Shown here: piece after piece, positions 1-8,236 of the stretch
Layout of the letters: the number at the start of each line of letters is the position of its first letter
How positions within the stretch are numbered: the stretch's first letter is position 1
DNA from: Steroidobacteraceae bacterium
Lineage (GTDB): Bacteria > Pseudomonadota > Gammaproteobacteria > Steroidobacterales > Steroidobacteraceae
Reading direction: 5' to 3'
Assembly: GCA_016844605.1 (NCBI GenBank)
Contig: JAENJD010000006.1
Span: forward strand, 6,208-40,040
DNA length: 33,833 nucleotides
Notes under the pieces: model-generated
Databases searched by the model: none
What the model was told of the DNA's origin: nothing
The model's input: only the letters and a program-made list of their open reading frames with translations
Program-made: the position numbers and the translations under genes

Positions 1-241
1 AGCCGTGCTGGTCGAACTCCCGGTTCTCGTTGCCGTAGGAACGGAACCAGTGACCTGAGTCGTCGTGCCACTCGTAGGCAAAGCGAACCGCGATGCGGTG
101 GCCGCTCAGGAACTCCGAACGATTGCGCCAGGTGCTCGCGCGGGTGCAGGCAAGCGCAACGCGCTCGGGTTCGCGGGTATTCCAGGCGTCCTCCACCATG
201 CGGATTTTCTTGGCCGCGGACTCGGGTTTTCCGTAATAGCC
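1..241 (-). pseudogene. Degraded DUF1348 (NTF2-like/SnoaL fold) gene, C-terminus outside window
   Basis: The minus-strand frame reads residues typical of DUF1348 proteins: a [15 protein letters not shown] segment, [10 protein letters not shown], then [15 protein letters not shown] and FRSYGNEN. In intact family members about 30 residues (EIVAFL..KW..ELDYRLIKELWAF type) lie between the FLSG and RIAVRF blocks. Here they are absent, with the frame preserved across the join. Upstream of the first family-like residues the frame meets a TAA with no ATG before the internal Met of IRMVED, so the usual PPLPPF-type N-terminus is also lost. A normally invariant NENWEFD reads NENREFD. Function of the family is poorly known (NTF2 fold). 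I call it a decayed copy rather than a working gene; the unseen 3' part could not be checked. Confidence 0.7.
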
Positions 242-300
242 ATGGCGCCCAGGATAGCTTGCGAGCCTGCGTTACACAGGCTTTGCTATGCTCGCCCGCC

Positions 301-1737
301 ATGACCGAACTGCGCCGCGACCTCACGCTTGTCCACGGTATCGCGATCGTCGTCGGGATCACGATCGGCACGGGCGTGTTCCTGAAGTCCGCACCGATGG
401 CGCAGGCGGTCGGCTCGCCGCTACCGGTCATGGCCGCGTGGGTTGTCGCGGGCTTCGTCGCGATGCTCGGCGCACTCTGCTTCGCCGAGCTGGGGACGCT
501 GCTGCCGCGAGCCGGCGGCGAATACCTTTATATACGTGCGGCCTTCGGCGACCTGCCGGGATTCCTGTATGTCTGCATGAGCTTCATCATCGGCGCGGCG
601 AGCCTCGCGGCCTATGGCGCGGCGTTCTCGATCTTCCTGTCGGACATCGTCACGCTGCCGTCGCCCTGGTTTGAGCGCACGCTGAATATTTTCGGGCAGC
701 CGGTGCTGTGGCAGTTCGGCCTGCGGCAATCGATCGGCATCGCCGTCATTACGATCTTCACGGGCGTCAATCTCGCGGGCGTCGCCTTCGGTGGGCGCGT
801 CCAGACTTTCCTGACCTCGCTCAAGGTCATCGCGCTCGTCGGCCTGATCGCGGGCGTATTCCTGTTCACCGGGGGCGGTGGCGACACGGCGGCTGCCGGT
901 AGCGCATTGGTGAACATGGCGCCTGCGCCGGCTTTCACCATGAGCGCTTTCGGCTTTGCGATGCTCTCGGCCCTGTGGGCCTACAGCGGATGGCAGTACC
1001 TGCCGATGGCGGCGGCCGAAGTGCGCGATCCGGCCCGCAACGTGCCACGGGCGGTCATCGGCGGCGGGCTGTTGATCGTCGCGCTGTATCTATCCGTGAA
1101 TGCGGCGTACTTCCATGCGCTGCCATTCGACGCGGTGGTCACGTCGAACTCAACCGTCCATCCGGATGCACCGGCGGTCGGTGCGCGCGCCGCTGAATCG
1201 TTTCTCGGGCCGAATGCGCTGGCGATTGCGGCGATCATCTTCCTGATCTCGACGGTGGGTTCGCTGAACGGCGTTCTGCTGACGCGTGCGCGGGTGCCGT
1301 ACGCGGCGGCGCGCGACGGGCTGTTCTTCCAGCGCTTTGCCCGTCTGAGCCCGGGCGCGAGCGTCCCCGCCGCATCGGTACTGATGCACGGCGTGCTCGC
1401 GGCGCTGTTCGCCGCTTCGGGCACATTCGACCAACTCACGAATCTGGCGACGCTGATTTTCGTTCTTTTCTGGGCGCTGTCGGGGATCGCGCTGCTGGTG
1501 CTTCGCCGCAAGCTTGCGGATGCGCCGCGTCCCTTCCGCGTGCCGGCATTTCCGCTGGTCCCGCTCGCGTTCATACTCATCATGGCAGGTGTGCTGGTGA
1601 GCACGATCATCGAGAGTCCGGCCGAGGCCGGGGCGGCGTTCGCACTTCTCGCGCTCGGTCTGCCGCTCTATCCGTTATTCCACGGACGCGCGCAGAGGGC
1701 TGGTGTTGCACAATCCGATGGAGGCCAGAGGCCATGA
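301..1737 (+). CDS. APC-superfamily amino acid permease (SLC7/LAT-like)
   Basis: 478-residue polytopic inner-membrane transporter expected to import or exchange amino acids. The first membrane helix carries GITIGTGVF (residues 19-27), the glycine-rich unwound substrate-binding segment of the APC fold. Helix 6 region reads ALWAYSGWQYLP followed by AAEVRDPARNVPRA, matching the SLC7-type ‘AEEVxNPxRNxPRA’ signature. About 12 hydrophobic segments are visible. The ATG at 301 is preferred over the in-frame ATG at 259, because homologues begin shortly before LTLVHGIAIVVG and the upstream residues look non-coding. A TATGCT box (287-292) lies only 8 bases upstream, so the transcript might have almost no leader, though no good -35 is seen. 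Its TGA overlaps the start of the OmpA-family gene (ATGA), suggesting translational coupling. Substrate cannot be told from sequence. Confidence 0.9.
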   Translation: MTELRRDLTLVHGIAIVVGITIGTGVFLKSAPMAQAVGSPLPVMAAWVVAGFVAMLGALCFAELGTLLPRAGGEYLYIRAAFGDLPGFLYVCMSFIIGAASLAAYGAAFSIFLSDIVTLPSPWFERTLNIFGQPVLWQFGLRQSIGIAVITIFTGVNLAGVAFGGRVQTFLTSLKVIALVGLIAGVFLFTGGGGDTAAAGSALVNMAPAPAFTMSAFGFAMLSALWAYSGWQYLPMAAAEVRDPARNVPRAVIGGGLLIVALYLSVNAAYFHALPFDAVVTSNSTVHPDAPAVGARAAESFLGPNALAIAAIIFLISTVGSLNGVLLTRARVPYAAARDGLFFQRFARLSPGASVPAASVLMHGVLAALFAASGTFDQLTNLATLIFVLFWALSGIALLVLRRKLADAPRPFRVPAFPLVPLAFILIMAGVLVSTIIESPAEAGAAFALLALGLPLYPLFHGRAQRAGVAQSDGGQRP

Positions 1738-3137
1738 AAGTATTGCGGCTCGTCACCTTGGCAGTGCTGGTGATCGGCTTGCCGCTGCCACTGGCTGCGC
1801 AGCAACTCGAGCGCGACGTCACCGCGGTCAGCGACGTCGAGGGGCGCCTCGAGGGTTTCAGTTTTCAGGAAGGTCCGGTCTCGACACTGGAATTTCACGG
1901 CACGGCGATCGCGCTCGCCGCCGAAGGGGAAGGCAAGGTCGAGTTCCAGGAAGGGCGTGCACGCGTTGACATCTCGGTGCGTAAGCTCCCCGATCCGTGG
2001 AAGCTCGGTCCATTCTCGACCTACGTGCTGTGGGCGGTCACCGCGGACGGTCGCGCCAACAACCTGGGCTCGCTGGAACTTCGCGAGGGGCGCGGGTCGC
2101 TGAAGGCGACCACATCGCTTTCCCAGTTCGGGCTGATCGTGAGCGCCGAGCCGCACTTCTCGGTCACGGCCCCGAGCAAGTATCTGGTGCTGCGCAACCT
2201 TGGGCGGCGCATCCGGGGCCAGAGCATGATGATCGCCGGCCTGACGGAACGAATCGACTACGCCGGTCTCGCCGCCCAGCCGTTCGATCCCGGTTCCAAG
2301 GTCCCGCTCGACCTGGTGCAGGCGCGCTATGCGCTTGCAATCGCCCGCGGCGCGCAGGCCGACAAATTCGCGACCGACGAATTCGGTCAGGCCGAGCAAC
2401 TGTTGGTCAATGCGGAGGCTGCGCAGGCCAGCAAGAAATACAAGATACGCAATACCGTGCCCTTGCTGGCGCGCGATGCGGTGCAGATGGGCGAGGATGC
2501 ACGGCGTAAAGCTGTGCTCGGCCGTCAGGCGGCCGAGGTCGCTGCGGAGGCTGCCGCGTCCGCCGCGCGTGAGGAGGCGGCGGCAGTGGCTGCGCGCCAG
2601 ACGGCGGAGGAAAAGGCGCGACTGGCAGCGAATATTGCGCTCGAGGAAGCGAAGCGGCGCGAGATGCAGACGGCGGAACAGGCCGCGCGCGACGCTGCGC
2701 TCGAAGCCAATCGGCTGGCGCGCGCGGATCTCACGGCGCGGCTGAACCGCGCGCTGCCGACGCGCCAGACCGAACGCGGCATCGTCGCGGAAATCGCCGG
2801 CGTGCAGTTTGCCATTGGCGCCGCAACGCTGAATACGGACGCGCGGGAAGCACTGGCGCGCTTTGCGGGCATCGTGGGGGTCTATCCATCACTGCGCTTC
2901 AAGGTTGAGGGCCATACCGACAACACTGGCAGCTACGAAACCAATCAGACACTGTCGTTTGCGCGTGCGATAAGCGTCCAGGATTACCTGATCGGGCAGG
3001 GCGTCGATGCGTCCTCGATCGAGACGGAGGGCCTCGGTCCGGACCAGCCGATCGCCGGCAATGAAACCAGGGAAGGCCGCGCGCGCAATCGTCGCGTCGA
3101 GATCATCCTAACCGGTGACCTGGTTACGGCGCACTGA
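1734..3137 (+). CDS. OmpA-family outer membrane/peptidoglycan-associated protein
   Basis: 467 residues. Residues 1-22 form a Sec signal peptide ending PLAAQ. The middle (about residues 255-330) is a long Ala/Glu/Arg-rich stretch likely to be an alpha-helical coiled coil. The C-terminus (about 345-460) is an OmpA-like peptidoglycan-binding domain: VEGHTDNTGSYETNQTLS, RAISVQDYL, and GPDQPIAGNETREGRARNRRVEI. The N-terminal 150 residues look like a beta-rich domain I do not recognise. Start overlaps the permease stop by 4 bases. The 3' end overlaps the 3' end of the convergent PQQ-ADH pseudogene by 14 bases. Likely tethers the envelope to peptidoglycan; the coupling to an amino-acid permease has no obvious functional meaning. 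Confidence 0.9.
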   Translation: MKVLRLVTLAVLVIGLPLPLAAQQLERDVTAVSDVEGRLEGFSFQEGPVSTLEFHGTAIALAAEGEGKVEFQEGRARVDISVRKLPDPWKLGPFSTYVLWAVTADGRANNLGSLELREGRGSLKATTSLSQFGLIVSAEPHFSVTAPSKYLVLRNLGRRIRGQSMMIAGLTERIDYAGLAAQPFDPGSKVPLDLVQARYALAIARGAQADKFATDEFGQAEQLLVNAEAAQASKKYKIRNTVPLLARDAVQMGEDARRKAVLGRQAAEVAAEAAASAAREEAAAVAARQTAEEKARLAANIALEEAKRREMQTAEQAARDAALEANRLARADLTARLNRALPTRQTERGIVAEIAGVQFAIGAATLNTDAREALARFAGIVGVYPSLRFKVEGHTDNTGSYETNQTLSFARAISVQDYLIGQGVDASSIETEGLGPDQPIAGNETREGRARNRRVEIILTGDLVTAH

Positions 3138-4110
3138 ACCGTGACTTGGTGCCCGGTCGCAGGTTCGCGAACTTGTCGCGCGGCATCAATTTAAAGGCCA
3201 GTTCCTTGCGGGCTTCGGAGATGACGTAGGCGCGGATTGCTTCGACGTCTGACTCGGCCAGGAACTTCTCGAATCCGATCATGCCTTTTGCTTTCAGTGC
3301 GCCGTCGAATACCACGGACTTCCATGAGGCTGGCTCCAGCATCGGGCTGAAGCGAAGGTCGGGCAGCATGTTGTTGCCCATCGCGGAATCGCCGTGACAG
3401 ACGCCGCAGTTGCCCTGGTAGAGCAACCTGCCCCGAAGCAGCGTCGCTGCGTCGTCTGCTGCCTGCGGCGGTTCGGGGTGCTGCACTACGACGGCCGGCG
3501 ACTCCGGCAATTCTGACTTGCCGCCGAGCTTGTACACGAGCAGGCGGCGATCGTTTGCGCCGGTATTCGCGGTCAGTGCGCCGGTGATGGTCCGCGGCGT
3601 CGCGGGATCGAAGGTCTCCGCTCTCCAGCGCAACTTCCCGTTCCTGGCGTCGAGCGCGATCAGTCGACCATCGAGTGCACCCACGAACACGCTGTCACCC
3701 CAGAGTGCGACACCGCGGTTCACGACGTCGCAGCAGGAGTCGTGGGCTTTATCGCGTGGCACCTCGGGGTCGTAGCGCCAGATCCGCTTGCCGGTCCTGG
3801 CGTCGAGCGCCTGCACGACAGACCAGGGTTCGGTCACATAGAGCACGCCATTGGCCATCAGCGGCGTCGCCTCGGCGCCGCGCGGGACCTCGAGGTCGTG
3901 GAACCACAGAAGGCCGAGTTCGGCGACATTCTTGTCGGTGATGCGCTCAAGCGGCGAGAAACGCTGCTCGTCGTAAGTGCGGCCGTCGCTCAGTCACTCG
4001 CCCGGTGCGGCATTCTCGATTCGCGCGGCGTCGACGGGCGGCGGGGATTTCACGCAGGCGCCGAGTAGCAGCGCCGTCGCGGCGAAGATGGCCAGTCCTG
4101 AACGATTCAT
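3124..4110 (-). pseudogene. PQQ-dependent alcohol dehydrogenase (quinohaemoprotein), nonsense mutation plus large in-frame deletion
   Basis: Translating from the ATG at 4110 gives a lipoprotein-like leader (ALLLGAC), then GE-stop-LSDGRTYDEQRFSPL. The TGA at 3994-3996 sits where the family has the Trp of the ‘W-L-x-x-G-R-x-Y-x-E-Q-R-F-S-P-L’ block, so TGG to TGA is the simplest reading. Downstream the frame is open and keeps propeller motifs, including the vicinal Cys pair (DSCCDVVNRG) and DARNGKLRW. At about 3573-3585, RTITGA joins directly to a stretch ending RRLLVYKLGGK, which in intact enzymes lies several hundred residues later. The C-terminal cytochrome c domain with NCGVCHGD is intact. 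With readthrough it would be 328 residues against roughly 700 in the family. The missing part includes most of the PQQ-binding propeller, so catalysis is very unlikely. Confidence 0.85.
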
Positions 4111-4124
4111 GCGAAGGACTCCCT

Positions 4125-6086
4125 TCAGGGCGTCACCACGTTGAACCAGTATGGGAACTCGTCGAGCGACGCCAGATGTGCGCGTACAGCGGTCAGATCG
4201 CCTGTCACCTGTATCGAGCCATCAGCGACCCGATCGGCGAATTTCGCACTGCCGAGCAGTATTTCATCCAGAGTAACCCGATTCATTCGTGCTGTCGCGG
4301 CAGCGTTCTCCGCGCGGCAGCCCATGCGCGGCACTGCGACATCATCGCCGACGATGACGCAAAGTGTTTCGCTGCGATCCGGAAATTCGAAGTTCAGTAC
4401 ATAGTTGGCGGTCCTCGCCTTGGCAGGATTGAAGCGCACGGACAATGAATCGAACAGCATCGCGGTCGGCACGGCGCGCAGGAAATCCGCGTTGCCAAGC
4501 TGCACGGCGCCCTGGCTGGCGGGCCCATGGCGCAACTCCTGCGCTGCGACCAGGTAATAATTGCGCCAGATCGCGGATTCGGCCTGGAAGCCCAGTTGCT
4601 CGTAGCTCGCGGCCAGCCAATCACGTGCCGGTTGGTTCGCCGGATCGCTGAATACCAGGTGATTCAGGACCGTGGCGCTCCAGCGGTAGTCGCCCTGGTC
4701 GAATGATTTGCGGGCTTTCGCCAGCACTTCCTCCGGTCCTCCCATGAACTCAACGTATTTGCGGGCGGCCTCCTCGGGCGGCAGTTCGTGCAAATGAGCG
4801 GGCACGCCGTCCCACCAGCCGAAGTAACGCTGGTAAACGGCCTTGCTGTTGTGATTGAGCGTGCCGTAGTAGCCGCGCGTGGAAAATTCTTCGGTCGAGA
4901 AACCGGGCTCGGCCAGTTGCTCGGCGATTTCATCCGGCGTGAAGCCGAGATTCGCGAGCCGTAGGGTCTGGTCGTGCGTGTAGCGGTAGATGTCGCGCTG
5001 GTGCGTCAGGAACTTCCGCGAGGGCTCCGCCCCGACCGTCGGCCAGCCGTGGGACGCAAACACAACTTCGAGTTCCCCGCCGTACTTGACGAGCGCTTCG
5101 TCGAGATACTTGCTCCAGGCGAGGCCATCACGAACCTGCGCGCCGCGCAGTGTCAGCAGGTTGTGCATCGTGCCGGTCGCGAGTTCCGCCGTACACAAGG
5201 CCCGGAATGCCGGCAGATAGAACAGGAACTCCGCCGGCGCCTCAGTTCCCGGTGCATTGAGGAACTGAAACTCGATGCCGTCGATCGTGAGCGTGCCGCC
5301 GTGGCCGCCGACCGTCTCGGTCGGCTCGATCAGGCCGATCGTGCCTTTCGACAGCGCGGTGCCGATGCCGACGCCCACATGTCCCGCCGGTCCCGGCGCG
5401 ATTGTCGTACCGAACTGGAAGGCAGCGCGCCGCGCCATGGCGGTGCCGGCGAGCAGGTTCTCGCTGACGGCTTCCTGCGTGAATCCTTCTGGCGCAACGA
5501 CGCGGATGCCCGCGCTGATGTCTTTTTCGGAAATCAGGCCGCGCACGCCGCCGAAATGATCGGCGTGGCTGTGCGTGAAAATCACGGCGTGGACCGGGCG
5601 CTGGCCGAGGCGCCGATTGGCGAGGGCGATCGCCGCGCGCGCCGTTTCCGCCGACAGCAGCGGATCGACAACGATCCAGCCGCTCTTACCCTGGATCAGC
5701 GTCATCACCGAGACGTCGTAACCGCGAAGTTGGTAGAGCCCGGGCTTTAGCTCGAACAGGCCATGGATACGATCGAGCTGCGTGTGCCGCCACAAGGAAG
5801 GATTGACGGTGGCGGGCGCGGACCCATCGAGGAATTCGTAGGCGCCGGCATTCCAGACGATGCGACCATCGTCGGCGCGAATGATCCCGCCCGGGATCTG
5901 CGCCAGCAGCCCGCGCGTGGCGTTATCGAAATCGCGGCGGTCGGCGAGCGGTAGTTCCGCCGCAATCTGCGCATTGGCGAGCCGCGTCGCTTCGGTTGCC
6001 ACACCGACCGGTGGAGCATGCTGTCCGATTGCGACTGGCACGCTGCAGGACGCAGCAACGATCGCTAACCAAGAGGTTGCGCGCAC
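4125..6086 (-). CDS. Alkyl/aryl sulfatase, metallo-beta-lactamase fold (SdsA1-type)
   Basis: About 653 residues from the GTG at 6086, close to the size of Pseudomonas SdsA1. The MBL motif HSHADHFGG (about residues 172-180) supplies zinc ligands. Further family marks are the acidic segment GTEAPAEFLFYLPAFRALCTAE, the HNLLTLRGAQVRDG block, and FASHGWPTVG, which holds a further metal His. The middle carries the all-alpha dimerisation domain (YGTLNHNSKAVYQRYFGWWDG), and the C-terminus an SCP2-like domain. Expected reaction is hydrolysis of alkyl sulfate esters such as dodecyl sulfate to alcohol and sulfate. The N-terminus (MRATSWLAIVAA) looks like a signal peptide, implying export. The frame extends to a TTG at 6131 inside the upstream gene; the GTG five bases after that gene's stop is a better start. 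Lies just ahead of the decayed alcohol dehydrogenase, which could once have oxidised the released alcohol. Confidence 0.9.
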   Translation of the reverse strand: MRATSWLAIVAASCSVPVAIGQHAPPVGVATEATRLANAQIAAELPLADRRDFDNATRGLLAQIPGGIIRADDGRIVWNAGAYEFLDGSAPATVNPSLWRHTQLDRIHGLFELKPGLYQLRGYDVSVMTLIQGKSGWIVVDPLLSAETARAAIALANRRLGQRPVHAVIFTHSHADHFGGVRGLISEKDISAGIRVVAPEGFTQEAVSENLLAGTAMARRAAFQFGTTIAPGPAGHVGVGIGTALSKGTIGLIEPTETVGGHGGTLTIDGIEFQFLNAPGTEAPAEFLFYLPAFRALCTAELATGTMHNLLTLRGAQVRDGLAWSKYLDEALVKYGGELEVVFASHGWPTVGAEPSRKFLTHQRDIYRYTHDQTLRLANLGFTPDEIAEQLAEPGFSTEEFSTRGYYGTLNHNSKAVYQRYFGWWDGVPAHLHELPPEEAARKYVEFMGGPEEVLAKARKSFDQGDYRWSATVLNHLVFSDPANQPARDWLAASYEQLGFQAESAIWRNYYLVAAQELRHGPASQGAVQLGNADFLRAVPTAMLFDSLSVRFNPAKARTANYVLNFEFPDRSETLCVIVGDDVAVPRMGCRAENAAATARMNRVTLDEILLGSAKFADRVADGSIQVTGDLTAVRAHLASLDEFPYWFNVVTP

Positions 6087-6091
6087 GATTA

Positions 6092-6934
6092 CTACTCGAG
6101 CGCTGCGGCCTCGACGAAGCCGCGCCGGCAACCAGTGCAGGGCGACACATACTTATATGGTGCGGAGCGGGCTGCGCCGATCACGACCACGGTCGTGCCG
6201 GCCGGATACTGATCTATTTCCTGCCCGTTTTTGGACGGCGCCGTCAGGACCGATGCGTCCTTCGTGAGTGTCAACAGGTTGCTCGGAACCACATCCACGA
6301 GGTGGCCGCGATACTCGAGCCAGGATCGATCGTAGGCGTTGCCTTTCCACTTGTAATACGTCATCTCGCTGCAGGGGCGCGCGCCCAGGCAACCACCGCG
6401 GAGAGTCGCGGGAGTGCCAGTCTTGGTGGGGAGCGCCTCGATGCCTGGCGCGTCGTCGGCGTTCACTGCACCCAACTCCACCCAGGCATCACCGCGTTGG
6501 GAATAAATGAAGTAGGGGCAACCAAGACTGCCGCAGGAAAACACGGCCGGATCGCCATAACAGGTGAAACTCTGGGTCAAGTCGACGAAAACTTCGGGCC
6601 GGCTGTCTGCGTCCACATCCAGCGACCAGACGCCGGCTTCCTCCATCGGTTGAAGCACTCCGCCGACGCCTTGGCACTCCGTGAGCATGTAGTCCAGGGA
6701 TTGCAGAACGTAGGTGGGGCAGGGCGCGATTGCGGGATCCGGCTCGGCGCTTTCCTCGGCGAGGCAGGCGGCGAGATCGGCATTCTTTCTGAATACCGCC
6801 GGTACGGTCGCCTGTTCCGCGATGGCGGCAGTCGCCTCGTCATCCGGTTCCGATTGACTGGCCTTGCCTGGTCCGCTGTCGCAGGCAGTCAGCAGCAGGC
6901 AGCAAATCAGGACTTGGACTCGTAACATGCTCAT
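6092..6934 (-). CDS. Lipoprotein with C-terminal SH3-like region, function unknown
   Basis: About 280 residues. A signal peptide ends in the lipobox LLTAC, so the mature protein is lipid-anchored at Cys. It is Cys-rich for its length (GSLGCPYF, GARPCSEMTY, SPCTGCRRG), suggesting disulfides in the periplasm. The last 60 residues (SVLTAPSKNGQEIDQYPAGTTV) resemble a bacterial SH3 domain, often used for cell-wall or ligand binding. ATGs at 6934 and 6928 are both possible and no Shine-Dalgarno precedes either. A TATATT box lies immediately upstream, so a leaderless or very short-leader message is possible. Followed five bases later by the sulfatase start, so the two may be co-transcribed. I do not recognise the family of the central part. 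Confidence 0.75.
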   Translation of the reverse strand: MSMLRVQVLICCLLLTACDSGPGKASQSEPDDEATAAIAEQATVPAVFRKNADLAACLAEESAEPDPAIAPCPTYVLQSLDYMLTECQGVGGVLQPMEEAGVWSLDVDADSRPEVFVDLTQSFTCYGDPAVFSCGSLGCPYFIYSQRGDAWVELGAVNADDAPGIEALPTKTGTPATLRGGCLGARPCSEMTYYKWKGNAYDRSWLEYRGHLVDVVPSNLLTLTKDASVLTAPSKNGQEIDQYPAGTTVVVIGAARSAPYKYVSPCTGCRRGFVEAAALE

Positions 6935-6995
6935 ATCAATATAGTAGCGCGAGGCACGGGAAGAGCGCACATGGACGGCAAGATTTCCGGTTGTT

Positions 6996-7769
6996 TCAGA
7001 ACCGCAGCGACAGGCAACTCAAGCCCCCATCCATCTTCCGGAACTCGGACATCTCGAGCGGCACGATGTTGAAGCGCCTGGCGACCAGCATGTCGATGAA
7101 CTTCGGATAGCCCGCCGCCACCAGGACGCGGTCATTGACCCGGATGCAATTCGCCGCGTAGCGCTCCTCGGCTCGCACGGGAATCTTCTCATAGCGGCTT
7201 AACGCCGGATCACGCGCGAACTCCGCCGTGACGGCCATGCATCCGTTGCCGAGATAGGCAAGCCCCGACTTGAGATGCAGAAGCGTTTCGCTGCCGCGGA
7301 TGTCCACGATGCTGCTCGTGCACTGCAGGTCACCGAGGAGCCGTGCCAGCTGGCGCGCACCCAGTTCGTTGGTCCGGGACGAGAGGCCGATCAGAAAATG
7401 CCCGTCGGCCTCGCAGACATCGCCGCCATCCACCGTGCCGGGCACGAAAATCTGCGCGATATCCGGGAAATGGCGGCGCAGCGCCGCGACCACGCTGTCC
7501 ACTTCGCCGACCCGGCTCGGCGCGCCGGGGCGCAAGGCGATGGCGCCGTGTGCCATGACGATTGCTGTGTCTTCTACAAAGGTGCCGTCGGGATGCAGAG
7601 GATCCGCCGGCAGGTCTGTGATTTCGAGGCCGCATTCTTCAATAGCCTGGCAATAGGCACGATGCTGTTCGAGCGCGAGCGCGATGTCCGGCGCGCCCTC
7701 GTCGGAGCTGGTGAGGCCATCGGCGAAGTTCGAAGCCGGCGGGCGGACGAGGGCGTGTGTGTAGGGCAT
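6996..7769 (-). CDS. Dimethylarginine dimethylaminohydrolase (DDAH)-family amidinohydrolase
   Basis: 257 residues from the ATG at 7769 (MPYTHALVRPP). Guanidino-modifying fold of the arginine deiminase/DDAH superfamily. Visible active-site segments are FVEDTAIV (Glu/Asp substrate contacts), VDGGDVCE, LHLKSGLAYLG with the catalytic His, and the C-terminal GGLSCLSLRF with the nucleophilic Cys. Expected reaction is hydrolysis of N-omega-methylated arginines to citrulline and methylamines; plain arginine or agmatine-like substrates cannot be excluded. Cytoplasmic, with no signal peptide. The frame could start nine codons earlier, but that would overlap the upstream small lipoprotein. The chosen ATG lies 4 bases after that gene's TGA, consistent with an operon. 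Confidence 0.9.
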   Translation of the reverse strand: MPYTHALVRPPASNFADGLTSSDEGAPDIALALEQHRAYCQAIEECGLEITDLPADPLHPDGTFVEDTAIVMAHGAIALRPGAPSRVGEVDSVVAALRRHFPDIAQIFVPGTVDGGDVCEADGHFLIGLSSRTNELGARQLARLLGDLQCTSSIVDIRGSETLLHLKSGLAYLGNGCMAVTAEFARDPALSRYEKIPVRAEERYAANCIRVNDRVLVAAGYPKFIDMLVARRFNIVPLEMSEFRKMDGGLSCLSLRF

Positions 7770-7773
7770 CGCG

Positions 7774-8034
7774 CTAGTCTGACGGCAGCCGCCCACCTTC
7801 CGCTAGACAGTCATCCATGTTCGCGTAGGCGGTGTAGTGGTAGATGCCAGCGAACCGGCCATCGCTCGATTCGTAGCAGATGCCGCCGCGGGATTTCTTG
7901 ACGATGGCCGGGTCGTCGCTGTCATAGAGGGCCTTGCTCCCGTGCCTGGCGGGGGCCTGGGATTGCCCATCCGCCTGGCAGGCGATTGCCACCAGGGCCA
8001 GAAGTAACGCTACGATGACGCGCAGGCTTGGCAT
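7774..8034 (-). CDS. Small exported protein, probable lipoprotein, unknown function
   Basis: 86 residues. The N-terminus (MPSLRVIVALLLALVAIACQ) is a signal sequence with a possible lipobox VAIAC. The mature part has two Cys (GGICYESSDGRF and ANMDDCLAEGGRLP) that could pair. I do not recognise the family. It directly precedes the DDAH-type gene with a 4-base gap and is the first gene of that minus-strand run, so it is probably transcribed from the 8035-8236 intergenic region that also serves the divergent metallophore cluster. Confidence 0.7.
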   Translation of the reverse strand: MPSLRVIVALLLALVAIACQADGQSQAPARHGSKALYDSDDPAIVKKSRGGICYESSDGRFAGIYHYTAYANMDDCLAEGGRLPSD

Positions 8035-8189
8035 CGCGTCACTTTACGCCGAAGAAGTAGCTACGAACTTGCGACCCAGCAACAAGTCGAACTCCAGGTC
8101 GGTCTTGTTGCGTCGCAAAAGGCAGACGCCCTGCATCTGATATCTTCTCCGGGGCGTAGTATTTCCTGCACTGGACCGGTCTATTGGTT

Positions 8190-8210
8190 GACCCCAAGCT
8201 CTTTGGGGTC
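8190..8210 (+). promoter_or_regulatory. Perfect 8-bp stem-loop in the leader of the Cys-repeat precursor gene
   Basis: GACCCCAA pairs with TTGGGGTC around a five-base loop (GCTCT). It is followed by ATTTGTT, giving the look of a weak intrinsic terminator or attenuator 27 bases upstream of the ATG at 8237. It could instead stabilise the mRNA or bind a regulator. Seen directly; role inferred. Confidence 0.55.
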
Positions 8211-8211
8211 A

Positions 8212-8223
8212 TTTGTTAACAAA
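8212..8223. promoter_or_regulatory. Perfect 12-bp palindrome TTTGTTAACAAA next to the ribosome binding site
   Basis: Continuous palindrome ending one base before the GAGGG Shine-Dalgarno (8224-8228), which is spaced 8 bases from the ATG at 8237. Its AT-richness contrasts with the GC-rich surroundings. Position suits an operator for a dimeric repressor or a site limiting ribosome access; no regulator gene is adjacent. Confidence 0.45.
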
Positions 8224-8236
8224 GAGGGCATTGATC

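Noticed and set aside
3994-3996. In-frame TGA as selenocysteine or recoded Trp
   Set aside because: The conserved residue is Trp, many intact genes here use TGA as stop, and the gene also carries a large deletion.
4974-5750. 258-codon plus-strand frame
   Set aside because: Antisense to the alkyl sulfatase, Arg-rich, no ribosome site or motif.
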